Source: Microtetraspora niveoalba (GTDB taxonomy: Bacteria; Actinomycetota; Actinomycetes; Streptosporangiales; Streptosporangiaceae). Taken from it: a stretch of DNA of 64,000 nucleotides. Position 1 is the stretch's first letter. Each line of letters opens with the position of its first letter. The notes beneath the pieces are model-generated. The model had not been told where the DNA came from. It did no database searches and was given only the letters and a program-made list of their open reading frames with translations. Of this stretch, positions 1-7,651 are shown piece after piece. The stretch covers positions 62,001 to 126,000 of the forward strand of contig NZ_BBYM01000026.1 in assembly GCF_001570405.1 (NCBI RefSeq), given 5' to 3'. A program made the position numbers and the translations under genes.

Positions 1-1
1 G

Positions 2-46
2 TCGGTCATCGAGACCGTCACCGGGGTGGGGTATCGGATCCCGTGA
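2..46 (+). CDS. 3' end of an OmpR/PhoB-type response regulator (partial)
   Basis: Only the last 14 codons are in the window. They read SVIETVTGVGYRIP and stop, which is the typical C-terminal wing of an OmpR-family winged-helix DNA-binding domain (T-V-x-G-x-G-Y-R). The stop codon overlaps the next gene's GTG start (GTGA), so regulator and kinase form a translationally coupled two-component pair. Target genes cannot be inferred. Confidence 0.75.
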   Translation, partial: SVIETVTGVGYRIP

Positions 47-1197
47 AGAACAGCGTCCGGCTCCGGTTCGCCCTCGCGTGCTGCGGGGTCTTCGTCCTCG
101 CCGGGATCATCCTGGTCGCGGCGCTCGCCTTCGTCGTACGGCAGAGCCTGGAACCGCGTGACGGGCTCCGGCAGCCGCGGCAGATCATCGCGGCGGGGCG
201 CACCATCTGGCCCGGAACCGACGAGTACTACATCGCCGGGCAGCGGGTCGCGCAGGTCAGGCGCGTCTACCAGTCCGACGCGATCAGGAACGTGCTGACG
301 TGGGGCGGCGTCGCGGTGCTCGCGGGCGGCGGGCTCGCCACGGCGGCCGGCTGGCGGGCCGCCGGATGGGCGATGCGCCCCGTCAGGTCGGTCACGGCGA
401 GCGCGCTGCGCGTCGCCCAGAGCCCCGACCTCACCGAACGCGTCGCCCACAGGGGACCGGACGACGAGGTCAAGGAGCTCGCCGACGCCGTCGACCTCGT
501 CCTGGCCAGGCTGTCCCGCTCGTTCGACGGGCAGCGGCGGTTCATCGCCAACGCCTCCCACGAGCTGCGCACGCCGCTCACCATCAACCGCACGCTGGTG
601 GACGTGGCGGTCCGGCGGCCCGACGCGAGCGAGGACGTCAAGCGGCTCGGCGAGTCGCTGCTGGTGGTCAACACCCGGCACGAGCGGCTGATCAACGGCC
701 TGCTCGCCCTGGCCGAGGGCGAGCGGGCGGTGCTCGACCGGCGGCCCTTCGACCTGGCCGACGTCGCCGAGCACGTGCTCGACCTGGCCGCCGCCGAGGC
801 GAAGGAGCAGGGGGTGACCGTCCACCGGCTGCTCGACCCCGCGCCCACCGCGGGTGAGACGGTGCTGGTCGAACGGCTCGTGCAGAACCTGGTGGAGAAC
901 GCCGTCCGGCACAACCACGCGGGCGGCGAGGTGTGGGTGACCACGCGGCGGCGGGCCGACCGGGTGGAGCTGGTCGTGGCCAACACCGGACTGCCGGTGC
1001 CGCCGTACGAGATCGAGACGATCTTCGAGCCGTTCCGGCGGCTGCACGGCGACCGGCTGCGCTCGGACCGGGGCAGCGGCCTCGGGCTGTCCATCGTCCG
1101 GGTCGTCGCCGAGGCGCACGACGGCACCGTGACCGCCGAACCCCGCGAGGAGGGCGGGCTCACCATCGCCGTCGAGCTGCCGCAGGCGACCGCCTGA
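43..1197 (+). CDS. Membrane sensor histidine kinase of a two-component pair
   Basis: A 384-residue HisKA-type kinase that would autophosphorylate and pass phosphate to the OmpR-type regulator ending just upstream. Visible parts: an N-terminal transmembrane segment (about residues 8-31), a short extracytoplasmic loop, a second membrane segment (about 85-107), a HAMP-like linker with the DDEVKELADAVD signature, the H-box ANASHELRTPL with the phospho-accepting His near residue 173, an N-box (VQNLVENAVRHN), and G boxes ending GSGLGLSIV. The GTG start is fixed by the 4-base overlap with the regulator. No sensory domain of known ligand is present. Nothing ties the pair to the steroid genes that follow; a convergent hairpin separates them. 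Confidence 0.9.
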   Translation: MKNSVRLRFALACCGVFVLAGIILVAALAFVVRQSLEPRDGLRQPRQIIAAGRTIWPGTDEYYIAGQRVAQVRRVYQSDAIRNVLTWGGVAVLAGGGLATAAGWRAAGWAMRPVRSVTASALRVAQSPDLTERVAHRGPDDEVKELADAVDLVLARLSRSFDGQRRFIANASHELRTPLTINRTLVDVAVRRPDASEDVKRLGESLLVVNTRHERLINGLLALAEGERAVLDRRPFDLADVAEHVLDLAAAEAKEQGVTVHRLLDPAPTAGETVLVERLVQNLVENAVRHNHAGGEVWVTTRRRADRVELVVANTGLPVPPYEIETIFEPFRRLHGDRLRSDRGSGLGLSIVRVVAEAHDGTVTAEPREEGGLTIAVELPQATA

Positions 1198-1281
1198 CGC
1201 CCCCGCCCCGGCCGTCCGGACCGCGCCGCCGTCCGCCTCCCCGAGCGCGGCCGGCGCGACCACGACCGGACGGGTCAACGA

Positions 1282-1302
1282 CCGGGGCGACCGGCGCCCC
1301 GG
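1282..1302. terminator. GC-rich hairpin between convergent genes
   Basis: CCGGGGCG (1282-1289) and CGCCCCGG (1295-1302) are perfect inverted arms around a 5-base loop. The hairpin sits in the gap between the kinase end (1197) and the convergent ligase end (1311). There is no clear U-tract, as is usual in actinomycetes. Confidence 0.45.
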
Positions 1303-1310
1303 CGACCGGG

Positions 1311-2924
1311 TCAGGCCCGGGAGAGCTCCGCCTTCTGCACCTTGCCGGAGGCGTTCTTCGGCAGGCCCTCCACCACGACGACCTCGCGCGGCACCTTGAA
1401 GTTCGCGAGCAGGCCCCGGCAGTACTCGACGAGCGCCTCCGGGCTGAGCTCGGCCCCGGGACGCGGCACGACGTAGGCGCGGCCGACCTCGCCCATCCGC
1501 TGGTCGGGGACGCCGATCACCGCGGCCTCGGCGACCCCCTCGTACCGGGCGAGCACCTGCTCGATCTCGGCCGGGTACACGTTGAAGCCGCCGACCACGA
1601 ACATGTCCTTGGAGCGGCCGGTGATGGTCAGGTTGCCGCGTTCGTCCACGCGGCCCCGGTCCCCGGTCACCAGCCAGCCGTCCTTGATGGCGCCGGCGGT
1701 CGCCTGCGCGTCGTCGAGGTAGCCGAGCATCACGTTGTAGCCCCGGACGATGACGTCGCCGTCCTCGCCCGCCGGGACGTCGCGGCCCTCCGCGTCCACG
1801 ATCCGCAGCTCCACGCCGTCGATGACGCGGCCCGCCGTGTTCGCCACGGTCTCGTCGTCGTCGTCCAGCGAGCAGGAGGTGACCGTGCCGCACGACTCGG
1901 TCAGCCCGTACGCGGTGACGACCTCGGGGAACAGCTCGGCCCGCATCCGCTGCACCAGCGCGACCGGGACCACCGACGAGCCGGTGACCGCGAGGCGCAG
2001 CGAGGAGAGGTCGAACCGGGACCGCTCCGGGGCGTCCAGCAGCGACACGTAGATGGTCGGCGCCCCGGGCAGCACGCTGACCCGCTCGGTCTCGATCAGG
2101 CGCATCGTCTCGCCGGTCTCGAAGACCGGCTGAAGCACCATGGTGGCGGCCTGGAGCAGGCAGGCGAACACCCCCGCCTTGTAGCCGAACGAGTGGAAGA
2201 GCGGGTTCACGATCAGGTAGCGGTCGCCGTGCCGCACGCCGGTCCGGCCGCACCACGACCGGTAGGTGCGGACGTTCTGCTCGTGGGTGCACATCGCGCC
2301 CTTCGACCGGCCGGTCGTGCCCGAGGTGAACAGGATGTCCGCGACGTCGCCGGGCTCGACCGACCCCGCGACCTCGGTCGCCCGCTCGTCGGTGACGCCG
2401 GCCGCCCCGGCGAGGAAGGCGTCCCAGGAGGTCGCGCCGGGCCGGGGCTCGGCGTCGTACGTGACCACCGTGGCCAGACCGGGCAGCCCGGCGACGCCGC
2501 CGTCCGTGCCGCGGTTCGTGCCGCCGTTCGTGTCGCCGTCCGTGCCGACGACGCCCAGCATGTCCAGGTAGCCGTAGCCGAGGAAGCCGTCCTCGACGAA
2601 GAGCGCCCGGGCCCGGCTCCGCTCCAGCAGCCACCGCGCCTCGTCGCCCTTGTACCGGGTGTTGACCGGGACCACGACGGCCCCCGCGGAGAGCGCGCCC
2701 AGTGCGGTCACGATCCACCTCAGGCTGTTCGGCGCCCAGATCGCGATGCGGTCCCCGCGCTCGACACCGAGCGCGATGAACGCCTTCGCCACCTCGCGCG
2801 CCCGGTCCCGCAGCTCCGCGTACGTCACCCGCGCGCCGCCGTCCACGACGGCCTCGACGCCGGGGTGTTCACGCGCGGCCCGCTCCAGGACGGCCGGAAT
2901 CGTCACTACGTCGTTTTCGATCAT
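1311..2924 (-). CDS. fadD3: FadD3-like acyl-CoA synthetase (C/D-ring steroid propionate)
   Basis: A 537-residue ANL-superfamily ligase that closely resembles Mycobacterium tuberculosis FadD3 as I recall it. FadD3 makes the CoA thioester of HIP, the bicyclic product left after rings A/B are removed. Shared stretches include the start (TIPAVLERAAREHPG), the P-loop-like ILFTSGTTGRSKGA, the VVPVNTRYKG region, [58 protein letters not shown] and the C-terminal lysine motif KNASGKVQKAEL. An insertion around residues 127-142 is encoded by a 12-bp tandem repeat and is absent from FadD3. The ATG at 2924 matches the FadD3 N terminus. The gene is divergent from an SDR, and the shared upstream region carries a copy of the locus-wide palindrome. 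Confidence 0.85.
   Translation of the reverse strand: MIENDVVTIPAVLERAAREHPGVEAVVDGGARVTYAELRDRAREVAKAFIALGVERGDRIAIWAPNSLRWIVTALGALSAGAVVVPVNTRYKGDEARWLLERSRARALFVEDGFLGYGYLDMLGVVGTDGDTNGGTNRGTDGGVAGLPGLATVVTYDAEPRPGATSWDAFLAGAAGVTDERATEVAGSVEPGDVADILFTSGTTGRSKGAMCTHEQNVRTYRSWCGRTGVRHGDRYLIVNPLFHSFGYKAGVFACLLQAATMVLQPVFETGETMRLIETERVSVLPGAPTIYVSLLDAPERSRFDLSSLRLAVTGSSVVPVALVQRMRAELFPEVVTAYGLTESCGTVTSCSLDDDDETVANTAGRVIDGVELRIVDAEGRDVPAGEDGDVIVRGYNVMLGYLDDAQATAGAIKDGWLVTGDRGRVDERGNLTITGRSKDMFVVGGFNVYPAEIEQVLARYEGVAEAAVIGVPDQRMGEVGRAYVVPRPGAELSPEALVEYCRGLLANFKVPREVVVVEGLPKNASGKVQKAELSRA
2499..2546. repeat. 12-bp tandem repeat x4 inside fadD3
   Basis: Four 12-bp units (consensus GCCGTCCGTGCC) lie at 2499-2510, 2511-2522, 2523-2534 and 2535-2546. 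On the minus strand they encode GTDG/GTNR/DTNG-type tetrapeptides, a glycine-rich insertion in the ligase. The unit is a multiple of three, so copy-number changes would keep the frame. Confidence 0.8.
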
Positions 2925-3114
2925 GCTTCCTGCCTTCGGTGGGCGCCTGTCTGTTCCGGTGGTGCGACGCCGCGACGACCATGGTCGCGCCCCGCCCCCC
3001 CGTCCCGCCAGACCCGTCCCGCTGGGCGGTACGGAACGTTCCGCCACTTGCCTCCCGCCCGTAGCCTCCGATAGGTCGGATTGACCGGTCAACGACGTCG
3101 ATGAGAGGAACGCG
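2925..3114. promoter_or_regulatory. Divergent fadD3/SDR promoter region with three palindromic sites
   Basis: Three elements are visible. TCCCGCTGGGCGGTAC (3017-3032) is a diverged copy of the palindrome found upstream of the other steroid operons; it lies 93 bp from the fadD3 start and 83 bp from the SDR start. CGGAACGTTCCG (3032-3043) is a perfect 12-bp palindrome. TTGACCGGTCAA (3081-3092) is another perfect 12-bp palindrome close to the SDR start. None fits the KstR2 consensus as I recall it (AnCAAGnnCTTGnT). GAGAGGAAC at 3103-3111 is a plausible SDR ribosome-binding site. Confidence 0.5.
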
Positions 3115-3891
3115 ATGAACGCGACGGTGGACTTCAGCGGCCGTGCCGTACTGGTGACCGGAGGCACCAAGGGCATCGGATTCGTGATCGCGGAGAGATT
3201 CCTTGCCGCGGGCGCGGACGTGGCCGTGTGCGGGCGCGGCGAGCCCGAGGTCCTGCCCGCCGCGGACGGCAGGACCGCGCGGTTCTTCGCGGCCGACATC
3301 CGGGACGCCGGGGCCGCCGCGGAGTTGGTGGAGCGGGTCGTGGCCGAGTTCGGACGGCTCGACGTGCTGGTGAACAACGCCGGAGGGTCGCCGGACGCGG
3401 ACGCCGCCACGGTCTCGCCCCGCTTCGTCGAGCGGATCGTGGACCTGAACCTGCTCGCGCCGTTCTACGTGGCGCAGCCGGCCAACAAGGTGATGCGCGA
3501 GCAGGAGACCGGCGGGTCGATCATCAACATCGGCAGCGTGTCCGCGCACGACCCGCAGCCCGGCACCGCGGCCTACTCGGCCGCCAAGGCGGGCCTGCTC
3601 GTGCTGACCCGCGCGCTGGCGCTCGAATGGTCCCCCAAGGTGCGGGTGAACCACATCACGACCGGGCTCATCCGCACCGAGGCCGCCGCGCAGGTGTACG
3701 GCCCGGACGAGGGCGCCTCGGTCGCGAAGGTGATCCCCATGGGCAGGATGGCGGTGCCCGCCGACGTGGCGGGCGCCTGCCTCTACCTGGCCAGCGACCT
3801 GGCGGCCTACGTCACGGGCGCGGACATCGCGGTGCACGGGGGCGGCGAGATCCCGGCGCGCTACCTGGCGGCCCGGCCGGCCACCCCCTGA
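3115..3891 (+). CDS. SDR oxidoreductase, divergent from fadD3
   Basis: A 258-residue classical short-chain dehydrogenase. The nucleotide-binding TGGTKGIG motif is near residue 17, NNAGG follows the central strand, the catalytic Ser is in NIGSVSAHD, and YSAAK supplies Tyr and Lys. The C terminus GADIAVHGGGE is family-typical. Divergence from fadD3 and the shared operator-like sites suggest a role with the HIP-CoA (C/D-ring) branch, for example oxidising a ring or side-chain hydroxyl; this is inference. NAD(H) or NADP(H) preference cannot be read with confidence. The ATG at 3115 follows a GAGAGGAAC ribosome-binding site. Confidence 0.85.
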   Translation: MNATVDFSGRAVLVTGGTKGIGFVIAERFLAAGADVAVCGRGEPEVLPAADGRTARFFAADIRDAGAAAELVERVVAEFGRLDVLVNNAGGSPDADAATVSPRFVERIVDLNLLAPFYVAQPANKVMREQETGGSIINIGSVSAHDPQPGTAAYSAAKAGLLVLTRALALEWSPKVRVNHITTGLIRTEAAAQVYGPDEGASVAKVIPMGRMAVPADVAGACLYLASDLAAYVTGADIAVHGGGEIPARYLAARPATP

Positions 3892-3927
3892 CCGGCGCCC
3901 CGAACCGCGGCCCGGCCGGCCACGCCA

Positions 3928-3955
3928 CGGGCGGCCGCCCATGGCGGGCCGCCCG
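3928..3955. terminator. Bidirectional terminator-like hairpin
   Basis: CGGGCGGCC (3928-3936) pairs perfectly with GGCCGCCCG (3947-3955) across a 10-base loop. It lies between the convergent ends of the SDR (3891) and the MaoC hydratase (4040). Confidence 0.5.
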
Positions 3956-4039
3956 GGTGGACGGCCCTGCGGGTCGCCACGGCCAGGGAGTGTCCGACGA
4001 ATGCTCACCGCGCACGGCAGGGCGTCCGCCGGACCCGAC

Positions 4040-4879
4040 CTAACCGCGGAACCGGGCCCGGCCACCGGAGATCGCCGTACGTCCGTCCGCGGCGGTCTCG
4101 AAGAGCACCGCCGCCGGGTCGTCCCGGTCCGTCCAGGCCCGCGCGTCCAGCCGGTCACCCGGGAAGACGGGGGAGGCGAACCGCCCCTCCAGCTCGACCA
4201 GGTCGGCGGGATGCGCGCCCACGGCCGCCGCCAGCGGCAGGGTCACCGCCGCCAGGGTGCACAGGCCGTGCATGAACGGCTTCGGCATCCCGGCCGCCTT
4301 CGCCACCTCGGGGTCGATGTGCATGTGGTGCCGGTCGCCCAGCAGGCGGTACAGCGCCGCCTGGTTGGGCGAGGTGCGGACCTCCAGCTCGTGGTCGGCG
4401 GGCGTCTCGCGCGGCTTGGGCCGGGAGGCGCCGCGCTCCCCGCCGAACCCGCCGCGTCCGGGCGCGAACAGCGACCAGGTGGCCTGGAAGCACTCGCTCT
4501 CCACCTCGACGTCGAAGACGGCGGCGCTGCCCTTGTCCCACACGGCCGCGACCCGGGCCCGCATCGTCAGCTCGCCGGACGCGGGCAGCGGCGCCCGCAC
4601 GACCAGCCGCTGCGAGCCGTGCACGGCGGTCGTGACGTCGAACGCGCCGAGCGAGCCGAGCGCGTCCGGGGCCCACTGGGCCTGCGTCAGCGCGAACGTC
4701 GGCAGCACCCGCAGCCGTTCCTCGAAGACCAGGTCCAGGTCGGTGGCCGCCGCGCCGACGGCGAGCGCGTAGAGGATCACGTCCCGCTCGTCGTACACGA
4801 CCGTGCGCTCGCCCAGGTCGTGGCCCGCCCACGCGCCCGCGTCCCGCTCCTTCGGGTTTCCGCTCACATCCGCCGTCAT
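4040..4879 (-). CDS. Double-hotdog MaoC enoyl-CoA hydratase, Hsd4B-like paralogue 1
   Basis: A 279-residue double-hotdog protein with a FAS1-like N-terminal half (LRVLPTFALTQ) and a MaoC hydratase C-terminal half. The hydratase-2 signature is present as LLGDRHHMHIDPEVAKAAG, keeping the Asp/His pair but replacing the usual N-P-L with H-H-M. The family ((R)-specific or steroid 2-enoyl-CoA hydratases such as Rv3538/Hsd4B) hydrates an alpha,beta-unsaturated side-chain acyl-CoA. A second, more canonical copy is at 38978-39844. This is the last gene of the igr-like operon, 17 bp after ltp2. The odd active-site loop may reflect a different substrate. The ATG at 4879 aligns with the paralogue. Confidence 0.85.
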   Translation of the reverse strand: MTADVSGNPKERDAGAWAGHDLGERTVVYDERDVILYALAVGAAATDLDLVFEERLRVLPTFALTQAQWAPDALGSLGAFDVTTAVHGSQRLVVRAPLPASGELTMRARVAAVWDKGSAAVFDVEVESECFQATWSLFAPGRGGFGGERGASRPKPRETPADHELEVRTSPNQAALYRLLGDRHHMHIDPEVAKAAGMPKPFMHGLCTLAAVTLPLAAAVGAHPADLVELEGRFASPVFPGDRLDARAWTDRDDPAAVLFETAADGRTAISGGRARFRG

Positions 4880-4896
4880 GCCGGCCTCTCCCCCGA

Positions 4897-6081
4897 TCAC
4901 TCGTCCACTCCCAGAACCAGGCCACTGGTGGGCACGCCCGTGCCCGCCGTGACGATCACATTGCGCACGTCGTCCGGCTGGTTCACCGACGTGCCCCGGA
5001 CCAGCCGGACCGCCTCGGCGACGCCGTTCATGCCGTGCAGGTACGCCTCGCCGAGCTGGCCGCCGTGGGTGTTGCAGGGCAGCCGCCCGCCGAGCTCGAG
5101 ATTCCCGTCCGCGATGAAGTCCTTGGCCTCTCCCGTCGCGCAGAAGCCCAGCTCCTCGAGCTGCGGGAGCACCAGCGGCGTGAAGTGGTCGTACAGGATC
5201 GCCGCGTCGATGTCGTCCGGGCCGAGGCCGCTCTGCGCGTAGAGCTGGCGCCCCACCAGGCCCATCTCGGGGATCCCGGAGATCGAGGGACGGTAGTAGC
5301 TGGTCATCATGTGCTGGTCCTTGCCCGAGCCCTGTGCGGCCGCCCGGATGATCGCGGGGGCGTGCGGCAGGTCGCGGGCCCGCTCCGCGGACACCACGAC
5401 CAGCGCCTGCCCGCCGTCGGTCTCCTGGCAGCAGTCCAGCAGGTGCAGCGGCTCGGCGATCCAGCGCGACGCCTGGTGCTCCTCCAGCGTGATCGGCCGC
5501 TGGTAGAACCAGGCCGCCGGGTTGACGGCCGCGTGCTTGCGGTCCACCACCGCGACCCGGCCGAAGTCCTCGCTGGTCGCGCCGTACTCGTGCATGTAGC
5601 GGCGGGCGAACATCGCGACCCACTGCGCCGGGGTGCTCAGCCCGAACGGGGTCATCCACGCGTACGCGGCGCGGTCGGCGCTGGTGTCCATCGGCCGGTT
5701 CGCCTGGCCGAGGCCGTACCGCTCGCCGGACCGCTCGTTGAACGCGCGGTAGCAGACGACGACCTCGGCGACGCCGGTGGCGACGGCCATCGCCGCCTGC
5801 TGGAGCGTGCCGCAGGCGGCGCCGCCGCCGTACCCGATGCGGGAGAAGAACTTCAGCTCGCCGATGCCGGTGTTGCGGGCGACGTGGATCTCGCCGTTGG
5901 TCTCGGCGGTGAACGTGACCAGGCCGTCCACGTCGGACGGCTTCAGCCCGGCGTCGGCGACGGCGGCGAGCACCGCCTCGCAGGCGAGCTGGAGCTCGCT
6001 GCGCCCGGAGTCCTTGGAGAACTCGGTCGCGCCGATGCCCGCGATCGCCGCGGCGCCGGAGAGGGGGCTTGCGACGCTCAC
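4897..6081 (-). CDS. ltp2: Ltp2-type steroid side-chain retro-aldolase
   Basis: A 394-residue thiolase-fold lipid-transfer protein. Ltp2 with the DUF35 part of ChsH2 cleaves the 17-hydroxy C3-side-chain CoA ester to a 17-ketosteroid and propionyl-CoA. Y297 (ILYDHF) and Y347 (EAYLHG) sit exactly 50 residues apart, as do Tyr294 and Tyr344, the catalytic tyrosines I recall for Thermomonospora curvata Ltp2. Other family stretches are GYGGGAACGTLQQAA, QETDGGQALVV and LPCNTHGGQLGEAY. The GTG start overlaps the chsH1 stop (GTGA). ChsH2 with its DUF35 domain is encoded in the same operon, which strongly supports this identity over a generic thiolase. Confidence 0.92.
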   Translation of the reverse strand: MSVASPLSGAAAIAGIGATEFSKDSGRSELQLACEAVLAAVADAGLKPSDVDGLVTFTAETNGEIHVARNTGIGELKFFSRIGYGGGAACGTLQQAAMAVATGVAEVVVCYRAFNERSGERYGLGQANRPMDTSADRAAYAWMTPFGLSTPAQWVAMFARRYMHEYGATSEDFGRVAVVDRKHAAVNPAAWFYQRPITLEEHQASRWIAEPLHLLDCCQETDGGQALVVVSAERARDLPHAPAIIRAAAQGSGKDQHMMTSYYRPSISGIPEMGLVGRQLYAQSGLGPDDIDAAILYDHFTPLVLPQLEELGFCATGEAKDFIADGNLELGGRLPCNTHGGQLGEAYLHGMNGVAEAVRLVRGTSVNQPDDVRNVIVTAGTGVPTSGLVLGVDE

Positions 6082-6536
6082 GCGTTGTCTCCCTTCGGGA
6101 GCCGTACGACGACGGTGCCGGTCACGTGGGGGCCGAGCGCGTTGACGCCGCGCACGGAGACCTCGACCCGGCGCTCCGCGTCGTCCTTCGCGGTGACCTC
6201 GCCGGTCAGCACCATGGTGTCGCCGGGATAGTTGGGCGCGCCGAGCCGGATCCGGATCGCGGCGACGACCGCGGCCGGGCCCGCCCAGCGGGTGACGAAC
6301 CGTTCGACCAGGCCGTTGCTGGTCAGGATGTTCATGAAGACGTCCCTGGACCCGCGCTCGACCGCCAGCTCGGGATCGTGGTGCACGTCCTGGTAGTCGC
6401 GGCTCGCGATCGCGGTCGCGACGATCAGGGTCCTGGTCAGCGGGATCGACAGCTCGGGGAGCCGGTCGCCGACCGCGACCGCGTCGTAGGCGAGGCTCGG
6501 CCGCGTCGCGGCGGCCTTTCCGGCGGCCGCCGTCAT
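6078..6536 (-). CDS. chsH1: ChsH1-type MaoC subunit of the C3 side-chain enoyl-CoA hydratase
   Basis: A 152-residue single-hotdog protein (Rv3541c-like, about 20 residues longer at the N terminus). In the known system ChsH1 pairs with the MaoC half of ChsH2 to hydrate the 17-side-chain enoyl-CoA made by ChsE1/ChsE2. ChsH1 supplies the catalytic Asp/His; here SRDYQDVHHDPELA carries candidate residues. It is coupled on both sides: its ATG overlaps the chsE1 stop (ATGA at 6533-6536) and its stop overlaps the ltp2 start. Confidence 0.88.
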   Translation of the reverse strand: MTAAAGKAAATRPSLAYDAVAVGDRLPELSIPLTRTLIVATAIASRDYQDVHHDPELAVERGSRDVFMNILTSNGLVERFVTRWAGPAAVVAAIRIRLGAPNYPGDTMVLTGEVTAKDDAERRVEVSVRGVNALGPHVTGTVVVRLPKGDNA

Positions 6537-7651
6537 GACGCCACCGGCCCGGCCGCCAGCTCCGCGCCGAGGCGGGAGAGGTCGGCGCCGGCCCCGCCCA
6601 GGGTGCAGGCGATCTGCTTGCCCCACAGGAAGTACCGGTGCACCGGGTAGTCGACGTCCACGCCGATGCCGCCGTGGACGTGCTGGGTGCGGTGGACGAC
6701 GTTCAGCCCGGCCTCGTCCGCCCACCACTTGGCGACGAGCACGGCGGCCGCGGCGGGTCCGCCCTCCTCCAGCGAGGTGACGGCCTGCCACAGGGTGACG
6801 CCCATGGCCTCGATGTCGATGTAGCAGTCGGCGAGCTGGTGCTGCACCGCCTGGAACGTGGCGAGGGGCCGGCCGAACTGCCTGCGCTCGCTGAGGTAGC
6901 CGGCTGCGAGCCGCAGCGCGCCCTGGGCCACGCCGAGCTGGACGGCGGCCAGCGCGACCGATGCGCGTTCGACCGTCCAGTCGAGGACGCCGGAGCCGGG
7001 GGCTCCGACCGCCCGCGCGGGCGCGCCGTCCAGGGTCATGGTGCCGCTCAGGTCGTGGGTCGTGGTCTCGGCCCGCTCCCAGGTGACGCCGTCGGCGTCG
7101 GCGGCGACGAGGAACAGCCCGGTGCCGCTCTCGGCGCGGGCGGCGACCAGGACGTGCCGGGCGCCGAAGGGCGAGGGGACGACCGCCTTGACGCCGGTCA
7201 GCCGCCAGCCGCCGCCGGGCACGACGTCGGGCACCGCGCGGCAGCGCGGCTCGCCGGGACCCTGCGGGCCGAACTCCTCCAGCGCCAGGGTGAGCCGCGA
7301 CGACCCGTCCACCGCGCCGGGCAGCAGGCTCTCGCGCTGCTCGGCGGTGCCGTACGCGGCGACCGCGAGTGCGCCGACGGAGGCCGGCCACAGCGGGACG
7401 GGCGCGACGGCGCGGCCCTGCTCCTCCAGCAGGACGCACAGCGCGGCGAGCCCGAGCCCGGCTCCCCCGGCCTCCTCCGGGGCGGTGATGCCGAGCAGCC
7501 CCGCCTTGGCCAGCTCGGTCCACAGGCTCTCGTCCACGCGTTCCGGCGAGCTCTCCACCTCGCGCACCCGCTCGGTGGTGGCGCGGTCGGTGAAGATCTT
7601 CCGCGCCAGGTCGCGGATCGCTTCGAGCTCTTCGTCAAGGGTGAAGTCCAT
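6533..7651 (-). CDS. chsE1: ChsE1/FadE28-like acyl-CoA dehydrogenase subunit
   Basis: A 372-residue acyl-CoA dehydrogenase starting MDFTLDEELEAIRDLARKIF. In the mycobacterial heterotetramer, FadE28 is the half lacking the catalytic base while FadE29 provides it. Visible family features are the AGLLGITAPEEAGG helix, the RRQFGRPLATFQAVQHQLAD FAD-binding segment and HGGIGVDVDYPVHRY. No Glu is evident at the usual base position (VERASVALAAV), which fits the FadE28 role. Its ATG overlaps the chsH2 stop (TGATG). Order here is chsE2-chsH2-chsE1-chsH1-ltp2, whereas M. tuberculosis has fadE28 and fadE29 adjacent. Confidence 0.88.
   Translation of the reverse strand: MDFTLDEELEAIRDLARKIFTDRATTERVREVESSPERVDESLWTELAKAGLLGITAPEEAGGAGLGLAALCVLLEEQGRAVAPVPLWPASVGALAVAAYGTAEQRESLLPGAVDGSSRLTLALEEFGPQGPGEPRCRAVPDVVPGGGWRLTGVKAVVPSPFGARHVLVAARAESGTGLFLVAADADGVTWERAETTTHDLSGTMTLDGAPARAVGAPGSGVLDWTVERASVALAAVQLGVAQGALRLAAGYLSERRQFGRPLATFQAVQHQLADCYIDIEAMGVTLWQAVTSLEEGGPAAAAVLVAKWWADEAGLNVVHRTQHVHGGIGVDVDYPVHRYFLWGKQIACTLGGAGADLSRLGAELAAGPVAS

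Noticed and set aside
933-3074. Very long plus-strand open frame (over 700 codons) opposite fadD3
   Set aside because: Its composition is Arg/Gly/Pro/His-rich and low complexity, typical of the antisense frame of a GC-rich gene; the minus strand encodes a complete FadD3-like protein.
2925-3114. KstR2 operator upstream of fadD3
   Set aside because: No match to the remembered AnCAAGnnCTTGnT consensus was found in this gap.
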